64,000 nucleotides of DNA from JADKIH01 sp049363815. Lineage in GTDB: Bacteria > Bacteroidota > Bacteroidia > AKYH767-A > 2013-40CM-41-45. Within the stretch, counting starts at the first letter, position 1, and each line of letters begins with the position of its first letter. The notes under the pieces were generated by a model. The model did not search any database. It saw only the letters and a list, made by a program, of their open reading frames with translations, and was not told the origin of the DNA. Location: contig JBMQEM010000023.1 of the NCBI GenBank assembly GCA_049363815.1, forward strand, positions 1 to 64,000, written 5' to 3'. Shown piece by piece: positions 1 through 8,414 of the stretch. The position numbers and the translations under genes are program-made.

Positions 1-96
1 CTTGTCTTTGAAGTTGGTCGATGTACACACAGCACACTTACATCCAATCATTGGGACGCCTTGTGATGTTCCGGTACCTAAAAAGGTGAATTTCAT
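1..96 (-). CDS. MBL-fold metallohydrolase, N-terminal fragment (cut by window edge)
   Basis: Reading leftward from an ATG at 94-96, 32 codons stay open to the window edge. They begin MKFTFLGTGTSQGVP and continue with a C-x-C-x2-C cluster. This opening (a LGTGTSQGVP strand-loop followed by closely spaced cysteines) is characteristic of the PhnP-like/ribonuclease Z-like branch of metallo-beta-lactamase-fold hydrolases, usually phosphodiesterases. The metal-binding HxHxDH motif would lie beyond the edge and cannot be checked. The gene starts 21 bases after the stop of the small gene at 118-402 on the same strand, so the two probably form an operon. Confidence 0.75.
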   Translation of the reverse strand, partial: MKFTFLGTGTSQGVPMIGCKCAVCTSTNFKDK

Positions 97-117
97 AGTG
101 AAATTTCCGCAGGGAAA

Positions 118-402
118 TTAAGTTGCAGATGAGAAATTGATCTCTGTCTGACGTATTTCCTGAAGTAACTTTAAATTCTTTTCATCGAGCAAACTTTCAT
201 CCAGATTCAGGCCTTGTATTGCTTCGATCAGGTAGGATACCTTTGCTTCAACTGGAGCAAACTTGTTCAGTACAATAATCTTAGAGTTTTCGATCTGACA
301 ACTCCCGGATTTAAAATTACCTTTTTCATTACGGACCTTATATCCGGCCATTGTCAAAAGATCCTCGATCTTGTCAAGGGTATGTTGAGTTAATTTCATC
401 AT
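118..402 (-). CDS. small conserved Bacteroidota-type protein of unknown function
   Basis: A 94-residue cytoplasmic-looking protein with no signal peptide or membrane segment. The frame is open to 573, but that would overlap the divergent transhydrogenase gene. I choose the ATG at 400-402 (or the adjacent one at 397-399) because a TATCTTTG promoter box sits at 411-418 just upstream. The protein begins with a helical LTQHTLDKIEDLL segment, followed by a GYKVRNEKGNFKSG segment and a mixed beta/alpha body. It resembles small proteins I associate with Bacteroidota genomes but cannot name. It is encoded upstream of the MBL-fold hydrolase, which suggests a shared role. Function unknown. Confidence 0.7.
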   Translation of the reverse strand: MMKLTQHTLDKIEDLLTMAGYKVRNEKGNFKSGSCQIENSKIIVLNKFAPVEAKVSYLIEAIQGLNLDESLLDEKNLKLLQEIRQTEINFSSAT

Positions 403-410
403 AAGTAATG

Positions 411-418
411 CAAAGATA
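411..418 (-). promoter_or_regulatory. -7 box TATCTTTG
   Basis: Matches the Bacteroidota -7 consensus TAnnTTTG on the minus strand. It ends nine bases before the ATG of the small gene at 118-402, so the transcript would have almost no leader. No convincing -33 TTTG is present at normal spacing. Confidence 0.45.
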
Positions 419-515
419 ATCCTTTCATCAAAATGAAGGTCAGGATAATTGTATGATAAACCAAAATTAATTGTTTTATTTGCGCAATTATATTTTTCAA
501 GCAAAAACAGTCTAA

Positions 516-1646
516 GTGAAAGTAAACGTTCCCAAAGAAAAGAATGATTTCGAACGCCGTGTGGCATTAACACCGGAAGTAACTCAATCCCTTATCAAAG
601 CCGGTTTTGAAGTAAATATCGAAAAAGATGCCGGTTTGAATTCTTACTTCGACAATTCTGCATATGAAAAGGCCGGAGCAAAGATTGTAGATGACGCAAG
701 GACAATTTACAGTGAAGCTGATGTCATCCTGAAAGTGAATGCGCCCACACCTGCTGAAATTGCTTTGATGAAAAAGGATAGCATCCTCATTTCCATGATG
801 TATGCTCAAACTAATCAAGCTTTAGTTGAAGCGTGCCAGTCTGCCGGAATCAGTGCATTTTCAATGGACGCAATTCCCCGGATATCCCGTGCTCAGAAAA
901 TGGACGTTTTAAGTTCACAGGCTAATCTCGCCGGATATAAAGCCGTTCTTATCGGAGCCGCTGCGCTGGGAAAAATATTTCCATTACTGATGACTGCGGC
1001 CGGAACGATCAAACCTTCGAAAGTTGTGATCATGGGTGCCGGTGTTGCCGGTTTACAGGCGATCGCTACAGCAAAGCGCCTTGGAGCAATTGTAGAAGTA
1101 TCAGATATCCGTCCGGAGACAAAAGAACAAGTTGAATCTTTGGGTGGAAAATTCATAGAAGTAAAAGGAGACGCCTCCGTGAAACTGGAAGGTGGTTATG
1201 TGACCGGAGTATCAGAAGAGTTTCTGAAAAACCAGCAGGCACTTATTGCAAAGCATATCTCAGAAGCTGATCTGGTGATCACTACTGCTTTGATCCCCGG
1301 AAGAAAAGCACCCGTACTTGTGACCGATGATATGGTAAAGAGTATGAAAATGGGTTCAGTGATCGTCGACATGGCTGTAAGTCAAGGCGGAAATTGTACC
1401 ATGAGTGAAGTCAACAAAACAGTCGTAAAAAATGGAGTGACGATCATAGGTGAATCCAATCTGCCTAGTCTTCTTCCATTGAATGCCTCTGAATTATACG
1501 CTAAAAATATACAGGCCTTTCTTCTCCACCTTGCAAGCAATGAAGGATTCAAATGGGAAATGGAAGAGGAAATCACGAAGGGCTCTCTGATCGTACATAA
1601 AGGCAAAGCAGTTCATCCATCTTTAAATTTTACAGTAAACGCCTGA
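516..1646 (+). CDS. pntA: NAD(P) transhydrogenase subunit alpha part 1 (dI, NAD(H)-binding)
   Basis: PntAA, the peripheral NAD(H)-binding domain of proton-translocating transhydrogenase, which passes hydride from NADH to NADP+ at the inner membrane using the proton gradient. The 376-residue protein starts at GTG 516 with MKVNVPKE and the ERRVALTPE motif of the alanine dehydrogenase/PNT N-terminal domain. The Rossmann loop GAGVAGL lies near residues 174-180. There is no membrane segment, so this is the split three-subunit arrangement (dI separate), as in Rhodospirillum rubrum, rather than the E. coli two-subunit form. It leads an operon with the gene at 1665, pntAB and pntB. The GTG start fits the family N-terminus exactly. 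Confidence 0.93.
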   Translation: MKVNVPKEKNDFERRVALTPEVTQSLIKAGFEVNIEKDAGLNSYFDNSAYEKAGAKIVDDARTIYSEADVILKVNAPTPAEIALMKKDSILISMMYAQTNQALVEACQSAGISAFSMDAIPRISRAQKMDVLSSQANLAGYKAVLIGAAALGKIFPLLMTAAGTIKPSKVVIMGAGVAGLQAIATAKRLGAIVEVSDIRPETKEQVESLGGKFIEVKGDASVKLEGGYVTGVSEEFLKNQQALIAKHISEADLVITTALIPGRKAPVLVTDDMVKSMKMGSVIVDMAVSQGGNCTMSEVNKTVVKNGVTIIGESNLPSLLPLNASELYAKNIQAFLLHLASNEGFKWEMEEEITKGSLIVHKGKAVHPSLNFTVNA

Positions 1647-1664
1647 TTGATATTCAACCCACAC

Positions 1665-2027
1665 ATGAAAGATCTTAATTTTAAAAACTGGACAGAATCG
1701 TTCGCACAATCGATCCTGTTATCTGCTCTGGAAACCGACGAGAATCATATCGACGTTTTCCTGAATAAAAAACTTCGTTCTTCAGTAGCTTCCCTTGAAG
1801 AAGCTTCATTAAGAATCCACTCATGTAAAAATCCAAACGATTTTTACTATTACTTATGCGTCTTCATACAAGAAGCAAAGAATTGCATGTACTGGTATGA
1901 ACGATCATTAGAATACGAAAAAGTAAATCTGAATAACAGCCATCTGATCATCAATCAGGGCAAAAGCATGATTGAAGTCCTTGAAGCAACCCTGCGAGTG
2001 ATAAAATTCCAGGAAAATTTAAATTAA
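1665..2027 (+). CDS. unknown small helical protein inserted in the pnt operon
   Basis: A 120-residue protein starting at ATG 1665 (MKDLNFKNW), 18 bases after pntAA and 3 bases before pntAB. It looks wholly alpha-helical and soluble, with aromatic patches (DFYYYLCVF, CMYWYERSLEY) and no signal or transmembrane segment. I do not recognise a family. Its position between two subunits of one enzyme and its tight spacing suggest that it is co-translated with the transhydrogenase and could be an accessory or assembly factor. That is inference from position only. Confidence 0.75.
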   Translation: MKDLNFKNWTESFAQSILLSALETDENHIDVFLNKKLRSSVASLEEASLRIHSCKNPNDFYYYLCVFIQEAKNCMYWYERSLEYEKVNLNNSHLIINQGKSMIEVLEATLRVIKFQENLN

Positions 2028-2030
2028 AAA

Positions 2031-2345
2031 ATGAACGAATTCATCTCTTTCATCGGCGAACATATCGATAAAATCTATGTTCTTATCCTATCCATTTTTG
2101 TAGGTGTTGAAGTAATTGGAAAAGTTCCTTCCGTTCTTCACACACCATTGATGTCAGGAGCCAATGCCATCCACGGTGTTGTTGTGGTTGGATCAATTAT
2201 CGTAATGCTTAACACAGAATCTGATCAGACACTATTATTGAGTCTGGGCTTTGTTGCAGTCATTCTTGGAACACTGAATGTTGTCGGTGGGTTTGTGGTA
2301 ACTGACAGAATGCTGGAAATGTTTAAGAAGAAGGATAAAAAATAA
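2031..2345 (+). CDS. pntAB: NAD(P) transhydrogenase subunit alpha part 2 (dII membrane part)
   Basis: A 104-residue membrane protein with three hydrophobic segments (about residues 15-32, 45-62 and 67-88) and the family motif TPLMSGANAIHG, where the polar residues lie in the proton path. It is the membrane half of the alpha subunit that is fused to dI in E. coli PntA. It stands alone between the unknown small gene and pntB (14-base gap) and must assemble with PntB to form the dII channel. Confidence 0.9.
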   Translation: MNEFISFIGEHIDKIYVLILSIFVGVEVIGKVPSVLHTPLMSGANAIHGVVVVGSIIVMLNTESDQTLLLSLGFVAVILGTLNVVGGFVVTDRMLEMFKKKDKK

Positions 2346-2359
2346 TTTTCTGCGGAATT

Positions 2360-3745
2360 ATGACTACTAAAAATATACTCGATATCATTTACCTTTTTGC
2401 ATCTGTCACTTTTGTGGTCGGACTGAAAATGTTAAGTGGTCCTCAGACAGCCAGAAGAGGAAATCTCTGGGCTGCTTTTGGAATGACACTGGCAGTTGCA
2501 GGAACAATTTTTTTACACGATGGTGAAGTTGCATCTATTATCTACATACTCATTGGTCTTGCTTTGGCAATCGGTAGTATCATTGGTTTTGTAGCTGCGA
2601 AGAAGGTAAAAATGACTTCCATGCCTGAGATGGTTTCTCTCTTCAATGGTATGGGTGGAGCATGTGCTGCATTGATCTCTTTACTCGAATTCCATCATAA
2701 TGTCGGGGCTACTGACAGAATTGCCATCATCATGGCGGGACTTGTCATCGGATCAGTTTCTTTCTCGGGAAGTATCATAGCCTTTATGAAACTGAATGGT
2801 ACATTGAACAAATCAATACGACTACCGAATTATAATTTCATCAACCTTATTATGATGATCGTTACTATCGGTGTTGCCGTTTATGTAACGATGTCAGGAA
2901 CTGAAAGCAATGTTCTGCTTTATGGAACTTTTGCATTGGCGCTTCTCTACGGTGTTCTATTTGTTGTCCCAATCGGCGGAGCTGATATGCCAGTCGTTAT
3001 TTCCCTGCTGAATTCATTTACAGGACTTGCTGCTGCATTCGGCGGATTCCTTTATGATAATCAGGTAATGCTTACCGGCGGGATCTTAGTTGGATCAGCT
3101 GGTACGATCCTGACACTTGAAATGTGTCGTGCCATGAATCGTCCGTTGTTCAATGTGATCTTCGGGGCATTCGGCGAAAGTGCAGCTACCGGAGAAAGTG
3201 CAGCAATGAAAGGAACGATCAAGGATATATCGATTAGTGATGCTGCTGTATTATTGAACTATTCAAAAAAGGTCATCATCGTTCCGGGATATGGATTGGC
3301 TGTTGCACAGGCACAACATATCATTCATGAACTTGAAATGGTACTCGAGGAACGCGGTGTACAAGTGAAATATGCAATACATCCTGTTGCCGGACGTATG
3401 CCGGGACACATGAATGTACTGCTTGCAGAAAGTAATGTCGATTATGGCAAGCTGGCTGAAATGGACGAGATCAATCCTGAATTTGCAACTACAGATGTTG
3501 TTCTTGTAGTCGGAGCTAATGATGTTGTGAACCCTGCTGCAAAGACTGACCCTGCCTCTCCTATTTACGGAATGCCTATACTTGATGTTGAAGCCGCAAA
3601 ACATATTATCATCAATAAAAGAAGTATGAATGCAGGTTATGCCGGCATAGAGAATCAGCTCTTTTATGATCCGAAAACATCTATGTTATTTGGAGATGCA
3701 AAAGCTGCGTTAACGAAACTTGTAACTGAGATAAAGTCTCTGTAA
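2360..3745 (+). CDS. pntB: NAD(P) transhydrogenase subunit beta
   Basis: PntB, 461 residues: a multi-pass membrane domain (about residues 1-260) followed by the soluble NADP(H)-binding dIII domain. Diagnostic stretches are MPEMVSLFNGMGGACAAL in the membrane part, and in dIII the VPGYGLAVAQAQ loop (about residue 308 on), HPVAGRMPGHMNVLLAE and VGANDVVNPAA. With PntAA and PntAB it makes NADPH from NADH at the expense of the proton gradient. The full-length family match and conserved C-terminus indicate an intact gene. A hairpin at 3750-3785 follows the stop. Confidence 0.95.
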   Translation: MTTKNILDIIYLFASVTFVVGLKMLSGPQTARRGNLWAAFGMTLAVAGTIFLHDGEVASIIYILIGLALAIGSIIGFVAAKKVKMTSMPEMVSLFNGMGGACAALISLLEFHHNVGATDRIAIIMAGLVIGSVSFSGSIIAFMKLNGTLNKSIRLPNYNFINLIMMIVTIGVAVYVTMSGTESNVLLYGTFALALLYGVLFVVPIGGADMPVVISLLNSFTGLAAAFGGFLYDNQVMLTGGILVGSAGTILTLEMCRAMNRPLFNVIFGAFGESAATGESAAMKGTIKDISISDAAVLLNYSKKVIIVPGYGLAVAQAQHIIHELEMVLEERGVQVKYAIHPVAGRMPGHMNVLLAESNVDYGKLAEMDEINPEFATTDVVLVVGANDVVNPAAKTDPASPIYGMPILDVEAAKHIIINKRSMNAGYAGIENQLFYDPKTSMLFGDAKAALTKLVTEIKSL

Positions 3746-3749
3746 GTAG

Positions 3750-3785
3750 TTTACTTTTTTTTCGTTGTTCGAAACAAAAAGTAAA
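3750..3785. terminator. hairpin after pntB
   Basis: TTTACTTTTT (3750-3759) pairs with AAAAAGTAAA (3776-3785), and an inner TTCG/CGAA pairing extends the stem. It lies directly after the pntB stop. No T-run follows on the plus strand (the downstream bases are purine-rich), so its activity as an intrinsic terminator is uncertain. Confidence 0.45.
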
Positions 3786-3824
3786 AGTGAAAGAAAAAAG
3801 AAAAAAAACAACTAGAAATAAATT

Positions 3825-4247
3825 ATGATTATGACAAACAGAACATTTACGATGATCAAACCGGATGGAGTTGCAAACAACTACATTGGTGCTATCCTCG
3901 CAAAGATCAACGAAGCGGGTTTCCGTATTGTTGCAATGAAATATACTCAGCTGACTCCTGAGCGTGCAGGTGAATTCTATGCAGTTCACAAGGAACGTCC
4001 TTTCTACAATGACTTAGTAAAATATATGTCATCCGGTCCAATCGTTGCGTGCATCCTTGAGAAATCAAATGCCATCGAAGACTTCCGCAAACTGATCGGT
4101 GCAACTGATCCTGCTAAAGCGGAAAAAGGAACCATCCGTAATCTCTATGCAAAATCAATCGAAGCCAATGCCGTTCACGGTTCGGATAGCGATGAGAATG
4201 CAGCGATTGAAGGAAATTTCTTCTTTGCTGGAACAGAACGGTTTTAA
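3825..4247 (+). CDS. ndk: nucleoside diphosphate kinase
   Basis: Ndk transfers the gamma phosphate between nucleoside triphosphates and diphosphates through a phosphohistidine. The 140-residue protein shows the family opening RTFTMIKPDGV, the substrate segment KERPFYNDLVKYMSSGP, and the active-site NAVHGSDS with His at about residue 118. Length is normal. An alternative ATG two codons later (3831) is equally plausible. The gene stands alone between the pnt operon and a large inverted repeat, and it converges on the DUF721 gene. Confidence 0.96.
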   Translation: MIMTNRTFTMIKPDGVANNYIGAILAKINEAGFRIVAMKYTQLTPERAGEFYAVHKERPFYNDLVKYMSSGPIVACILEKSNAIEDFRKLIGATDPAKAEKGTIRNLYAKSIEANAVHGSDSDENAAIEGNFFFAGTERF

Positions 4248-4266
4248 CGAACAGTCAATAAATAAT

Positions 4267-4380
4267 AACGAATAAATAATAACGAATAACGAATAACTAA
4301 TAACGAATAACGGGCTTTTTAGTAAAGAACTTACTTTGCTATAAAGCCCGTTATTCGTTATTAGTTATTCGTTATTAGTT
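4267..4380. repeat. 7-nt-phased inverted repeat between ndk and dciA-like gene
   Basis: On the left, AAC recurs exactly every seven bases at 4281, 4288, 4295, 4302 and 4309, with an outlier at 4267. On the right, GTT recurs at 4350, 4357, 4364, 4371 and 4378. The arms 4291-4318 and 4343-4370 are perfect complements over 28 bases and extend to 38 with one mismatch (4281-4318 and 4343-4380). The G/C-rich apex is GGGCTTT/AAAGCCC. The right arm runs into the stop codon (4379-4381) of the minus-strand gene. It could act as a bidirectional terminator. Confidence 0.9.
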
Positions 4381-4678
4381 ACTTAAAAACTATCTCCGCC
4401 AATACATCCGCCTTCACCTCTTCATTCAGCGATGATATGATTTTATCTTTTGCCATAAAAAGTTCCTGACGAAGGGATGCTGAGGAAAGTGTAACAAATA
4501 GTGTTTTATCAATGACCTTTATTTCAATGGTCCTGTGTGCTACTGCCGGACCCATCACCTTTTCCCATGCATTTATGATCCGCACATGATTCATCTTATC
4601 TTCTAATCGATACGATTTTATCATCGCCTCCAGAGCTTCTTTCATGCTCAGGTCGTTGGATTTGCGGTAGGATTTCAT
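4379..4678 (-). CDS. DUF721 (DciA-like) protein
   Basis: A 99-residue protein of the DUF721 family, related to the N-terminal part of DciA, the replicative helicase loader/operator of many bacteria. Motifs are SMKEALEAMIKSYRLEDKMN, AWEKVMGPAVAHRT and SSASLRQELFMAKDKI. I start at ATG 4678 (MKSYRKSND), which matches the usual family length. A longer start at 4735 would add 19 residues and abut the repeat upstream. It is the downstream gene of recF on the same strand, separated by a 7-nt-phased hairpin, so both genes relate to DNA replication and repair. The stop codon lies inside another inverted repeat. Confidence 0.85.
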   Translation of the reverse strand: MKSYRKSNDLSMKEALEAMIKSYRLEDKMNHVRIINAWEKVMGPAVAHRTIEIKVIDKTLFVTLSSASLRQELFMAKDKIISSLNEEVKADVLAEIVFK

Positions 4679-4749
4679 TTGTTCGAAGGTAATACTTTTG
4701 GGAAATTGTAATGCTTGTTTGGGAACAAAATACATCGGTCATCATCAAG

Positions 4750-4844
4750 GTCATCGGTCAAAGGTCAAAGGTCAGAGGTCAGAAGTCAGAGGTCAGAGGT
4801 CACGCTACTAACTTTCAGGCCGCGTGACCTTTGACCTTTGACCT
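4750..4844. repeat. 7-nt-phased hairpin between recF and the DUF721 gene
   Basis: GTC recurs every seven bases at 4750, 4757, 4764, 4771, 4778, 4785, 4792 and 4799 (GTCAAAG/GTCAGAG units). The complement GAC recurs at 4826, 4833 and 4840. The innermost GTCACGC pairs with GCGTGAC around an 18-base loop. It lies between two co-directional minus-strand genes, immediately after the recF stop. Confidence 0.9.
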
Positions 4845-4845
4845 T

Positions 4846-5949
4846 TTAAAGAACTGCAACCGCCATTCCCTCAACTTCAAAACACCTTACCTCTTCTCCT
4901 ATCCTTTTGAAAATTTCCTGCACTCTGTCCAGATGAGTATCGGTTATAAAGATCTGTCCGAAGTTATGTTTGCTGACGAGTTCCATTAATTTTGAGATCC
5001 GGTTGTCATCGAGTTTTTCGTAAATATCGTCGAGGAGTAATATCGGTTTCATGTTTTTTAACTGCGCCATGAAATCAAATTGCGCCAGTTTCATTGCGAT
5101 GAGAAATGACTTCTGCTGACCTTGAGATGCAAACTTCTTTACCGGAAAACCATTGATCATAAAAATAAGATCATCCCGGTGAGTGCCTGAAGTTGTGTAT
5201 TGAAGTACTTTATCTTTTTCAAGAGATCGTTGTAACAATTCAGAAAATGGATGTTCATTCAGGTCAGAATCATATTTAATATCGATGGTTTCCTTTCCAC
5301 CGGAAATAAAATCATAATATCTTGCAAAGATCGGAATCAGTTCTTCAATGAATTTCTGACGCACGGCATGGATCCTGTTTCCTATGGGGATGAGTTGTTC
5401 ATCCCATATCAACAAAGAATCGGAGTCAAATTTCCTGGTTTGATAAGCCTGCTTGAGATAAGCATTACGTTGAGAGATCACACGCCCGTAACTGATGAGG
5501 TCTTCCAGATAAACGCGGTCAAATTGTGAAACGATACTATCCAGAAAACGTCGTCTGTCTTCACTACCGTCTGTGATCAGACTCACGTCTGTGGGTGAGA
5601 TCATGACTACAGGGATAAATCCAATATGATCTGCAAGGCGATCGTATTCTTTCTGATTTCTTTTCAGGACTTTTTTCTGACCCTTTTTGAATCCGCAGGA
5701 AATGGTTTCATCCACACCATTCAGGTCAAATATTCCCTGGAGTATAAAAAACTCTTCACCGCGTTTTACATTCTGCAGATCAGATGAGTTAAAATAACTT
5801 TTGCACATTGCCAGGTAATGAATGGCATCCAGCAAATTCGTTTTCCCTTCTCCATTACCACCGGTAAATGCATTGACTCCACCGGATAGATCAAGATCGG
5901 CAGTCCCGTAATTCTTAAAATTAACCAATGAAAGTTTTTTCAGAAACAT
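4846..5949 (-). CDS. recF: DNA replication and repair protein RecF
   Basis: RecF, an SMC-like ATPase that helps load RecA at gaps through RecFOR. The 367-residue protein has the Walker A loop GGNGEGKTN at residues 30-38, the early LVNFKNYG motif, the RecF signature GDEDRRRFLD-like segment (SEDRRRFLDSIVSQFD), the ASQGQQKS signature, and the Walker B segment LLLDDIYEKLDD near the C-terminus. Length is normal. It is not beside dnaA or dnaN here, which is common in Bacteroidota. It is followed on the same strand by the DUF721 gene. Confidence 0.95.
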   Translation of the reverse strand: MFLKKLSLVNFKNYGTADLDLSGGVNAFTGGNGEGKTNLLDAIHYLAMCKSYFNSSDLQNVKRGEEFFILQGIFDLNGVDETISCGFKKGQKKVLKRNQKEYDRLADHIGFIPVVMISPTDVSLITDGSEDRRRFLDSIVSQFDRVYLEDLISYGRVISQRNAYLKQAYQTRKFDSDSLLIWDEQLIPIGNRIHAVRQKFIEELIPIFARYYDFISGGKETIDIKYDSDLNEHPFSELLQRSLEKDKVLQYTTSGTHRDDLIFMINGFPVKKFASQGQQKSFLIAMKLAQFDFMAQLKNMKPILLLDDIYEKLDDNRISKLMELVSKHNFGQIFITDTHLDRVQEIFKRIGEEVRCFEVEGMAVAVL

Positions 5950-6134
5950 AAGCTCCGAAGGTACGCAGCAGGATGTAAATACAGGTTCGAAACTTTTTAA
6001 AAAAGAAGGCTGATTTTCAGGTAGTCATCCTTTTGACCAAGTTACCAGGATAGAATATACCGCCTAATTTCATTAATTAACCCAATTATGTGGAAAAGTA
6101 GGCTGTTTATGAGGAAAATCTGTGGATTTATGAT

Positions 6135-6142
6135 TATCTTTG
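6135..6142 (+). promoter_or_regulatory. -7 box TATCTTTG
   Basis: Exact match to TAnnTTTG, 35 bases upstream of the TPR gene at 6178. The -33 region is not a clear TTTG. Confidence 0.4.
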
Positions 6143-6177
6143 AACTACCAATCTTTTTCAGGACCTAATTTTTTTAA

Positions 6178-7596
6178 ATGGAAGAAGAAGAATTCCTAAA
6201 TAGTGACGATCAGCAAAAGCAGATCCGTTATTCCATAGAGCGATACGAAGAAATGATTCGCAACAAAGATGCATACTTCTTTGATGTTGACGCTTTCGTG
6301 AATATTGTTGATTATTATATTGAAAAGAACGATCCGGTTAAAGCCCTTCAGGTGATAGAATATGCCCAGGATCAGCATCCTGATTCGGTAGAGTTTCTGC
6401 TCCGTGAAGCGCAATTGTTAGCCATGGTAGAACGGCTGGATGAAGCGCTTGCTATTTTAGGTAAAGCAGAAAAAATTACCCCTCTCGACCCTGATCTGTA
6501 CATGATCAGAGGTAGTATTTATTCGCAATTACAGCAATTTGAAAAAGCCATTGAAAGTTTCAATATGGCCATTCCCCTTGCTGAAGAGCTTGACATGCTC
6601 TATCTCAACCTGGCTTATGTTTACGAAAGCTGGGGTGATTACAATAAAGCTATTGACTATTTAAAGCTATGTCTTGAGAATAATCCTGAGAATGAAATTG
6701 CCTTGTATGAGATCGCTTTCTGTTTTGAGTTCACAGAGCGTTTTGAAGATAGCATTGATTTCTATAACCGTTTCATCGATATTCAACCGTATAGTTTTCC
6801 TGCCTGGTACAATCTGGGAAATGTCTACAACAGGCTGAACCGGTTTGAAGATGCTTTGGATGCTTATGATTATTGCCTTGCGATCAAAGACGATTTCTCC
6901 TCTGCATATTTCAATAAAGGAAATACACTTGCCAATCTGAATCGCTACAAAGATGCCATTGATTGTTACAAAAAGACCTTCGAATTTGAAGCACCGGATG
7001 CTCTGACGTATTACAATATTGGCGAATGTTACGAGCAATTGGAAGATGCTCAACGAGCAAGAGATTATTATAAGAAGGCTACTAAACTTGATTCAAATCT
7101 TGCAGAAGCATGGTTAGGAATTGGAATCACCCTGCAAAATGAAGAACGCTGGTTTGAAGCCACCCAATACATTAAAAAAGCCATAGAACTGGATGATAAA
7201 AACCCTGAATTCTGGTTCGCAATGGGAGATGCTGAATATCATCTCGACAATTATATTGCTGCAGAAGGTCACTATAAAAAAGTGATCGATCTTGAACCCG
7301 ACAATCAGGATATCTGGCTGGAGTATTCTCACCTTCTGATGGCTGATAACCGGGCAGATGAAGCTCTGGATCTGATCAAAAAAGGGATGATTTTCCTCCC
7401 TAATTCAGCCGAATTAATTTACAGGCTTGCATGTTATTACTACTCAATAGGTAATATTCAGGAATCTTACAATGTACTGGCTTCTGCTTTGGATAAAAAT
7501 GTTCAACTTTGTCACACGGTCTTCGAATATTCACCGGCCATGGAAAACGATCGGCATATCCTCGAAATAATTGACCTCTATAAAAACCGCATATGA
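6178..7596 (+). CDS. TPR-repeat protein
   Basis: A 472-residue soluble protein made almost entirely of tetratricopeptide repeats, about ten to eleven units with the W/Y-A/G-Y-A/P pattern (for example AWYNLGNVYNRLNRFEDAL and AWLGIGITLQNEERW). The N-terminus is very acidic (MEEEEF). There is no signal peptide or membrane segment, so it is probably a cytoplasmic scaffold. Its last four bases overlap the ATG of comA (ATGA), which means translational coupling. Whether it interacts with ComA is unknown. Confidence 0.88.
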   Translation: MEEEEFLNSDDQQKQIRYSIERYEEMIRNKDAYFFDVDAFVNIVDYYIEKNDPVKALQVIEYAQDQHPDSVEFLLREAQLLAMVERLDEALAILGKAEKITPLDPDLYMIRGSIYSQLQQFEKAIESFNMAIPLAEELDMLYLNLAYVYESWGDYNKAIDYLKLCLENNPENEIALYEIAFCFEFTERFEDSIDFYNRFIDIQPYSFPAWYNLGNVYNRLNRFEDALDAYDYCLAIKDDFSSAYFNKGNTLANLNRYKDAIDCYKKTFEFEAPDALTYYNIGECYEQLEDAQRARDYYKKATKLDSNLAEAWLGIGITLQNEERWFEATQYIKKAIELDDKNPEFWFAMGDAEYHLDNYIAAEGHYKKVIDLEPDNQDIWLEYSHLLMADNRADEALDLIKKGMIFLPNSAELIYRLACYYYSIGNIQESYNVLASALDKNVQLCHTVFEYSPAMENDRHILEIIDLYKNRI

Positions 7597-8372
7597 ATTT
7601 CTTACTCGATAATATACCTCAGCGGACGTCCAAACCGCGTGGATCAGGATTGACCATGATCATGGACAAAGGGTTAAGTACCCGGCAGGCTGAAGATATG
7701 CTTGATGTTTCTGCACCATATATTGATATTGTGAAATTAGGATTCGGTAGTTCGTATGTAACTCCTAATCTTGAAAAAAAAATTGAAGTTTATCGTTCAG
7801 CGAATATCCCGGTTTATTTCGGCGGTACTTTGCTTGAAGCATTTATTGTCAGAAATAAGTTTGACGACTACATTCGGTTACTCGAAAAATATAAACTGAC
7901 ACATGCCGAAGTGAGTGATGGTTCAATCCAGCTTGATCATGGAAAGAAACTGGATTTCATCCGCAGACTCAGCAAGCATTGTACTGTCATTACAGAAGTA
8001 GGGTCTAAAGAGGAAGGAATTATTATTCATCCATCGAAGTGGATCGATATGATCGAAAGTGAGATCCAGGCCGGAGCATGGAAAGTAATCGCTGAAGCCC
8101 GCGAAAGCGGAACTGTCGGAATTTACAGACCAAACGGAAAGGCTCACGTAGTGCTCATCAATAAGATCCTTGCGAGAGTAAAAGCTGAAAATATTATCTG
8201 GGAAACTCCTAATAAGAGCGGACAAGTTTATTTTATAAAGCTGATCGGTGCGGATGTGAATCTGGGCAATATTTCACCAACTGAAGTCATTGCTCTTGAA
8301 TCATTACGCATCGGATTGCGCAGTGATACATTCTTTCAGTTTCTCGATAAAAAAATGAACGCTCCCATTTAA
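7593..8372 (+). CDS. comA: phosphosulfolactate synthase
   Basis: ComA condenses phosphoenolpyruvate with sulfite to (2R)-phospho-3-sulfolactate, the first step of coenzyme M synthesis in many methanogens. Bacterial homologues (e.g. Bacillus YitD) make sulfolactate. The 259-residue TIM barrel shows the family segments KPRGSGLTMIMDKG, IDIVKLGFGSS, YFGGTLLEAF, EVSDGSIQL, ITEVGSKEEG and IAEARESGTVGIY. Length is normal. It starts inside the stop of the TPR gene and ends at a strong terminator. A second pathway gene, comB, is at 55356-56108. No methanogenesis gene is present, so sulfolactate or a sulfonate lipid precursor is the likely product (inference). Confidence 0.9.
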   Translation: MNFLLDNIPQRTSKPRGSGLTMIMDKGLSTRQAEDMLDVSAPYIDIVKLGFGSSYVTPNLEKKIEVYRSANIPVYFGGTLLEAFIVRNKFDDYIRLLEKYKLTHAEVSDGSIQLDHGKKLDFIRRLSKHCTVITEVGSKEEGIIIHPSKWIDMIESEIQAGAWKVIAEARESGTVGIYRPNGKAHVVLINKILARVKAENIIWETPNKSGQVYFIKLIGADVNLGNISPTEVIALESLRIGLRSDTFFQFLDKKMNAPI

Positions 8373-8379
8373 AATATAC

Positions 8380-8406
8380 ACACCCGGTTCTGCCGGGTGT
8401 TTTTGA
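8380..8406 (+). terminator. intrinsic terminator after comA
   Basis: Perfect 8-base stem ACACCCGG/CCGGGTGT with a five-base loop (8388-8392), followed by TTTTTG. It begins 8 bases after the comA stop. Confidence 0.9.
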
Positions 8407-8414
8407 TTAGATCA

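Noticed and set aside
403..573. N-terminal extension of the small gene at 118-402
   Set aside because: It would overlap the pntAA start and cross the promoter box at 411-418.
6089..6129. Possible replication origin upstream of the TPR gene next to recF
   Set aside because: Only two weak DnaA-box-like sites (TGTGGAAAA at 6089, TGTGGATTT at 6121); no dnaA or dnaN nearby and no further box cluster.
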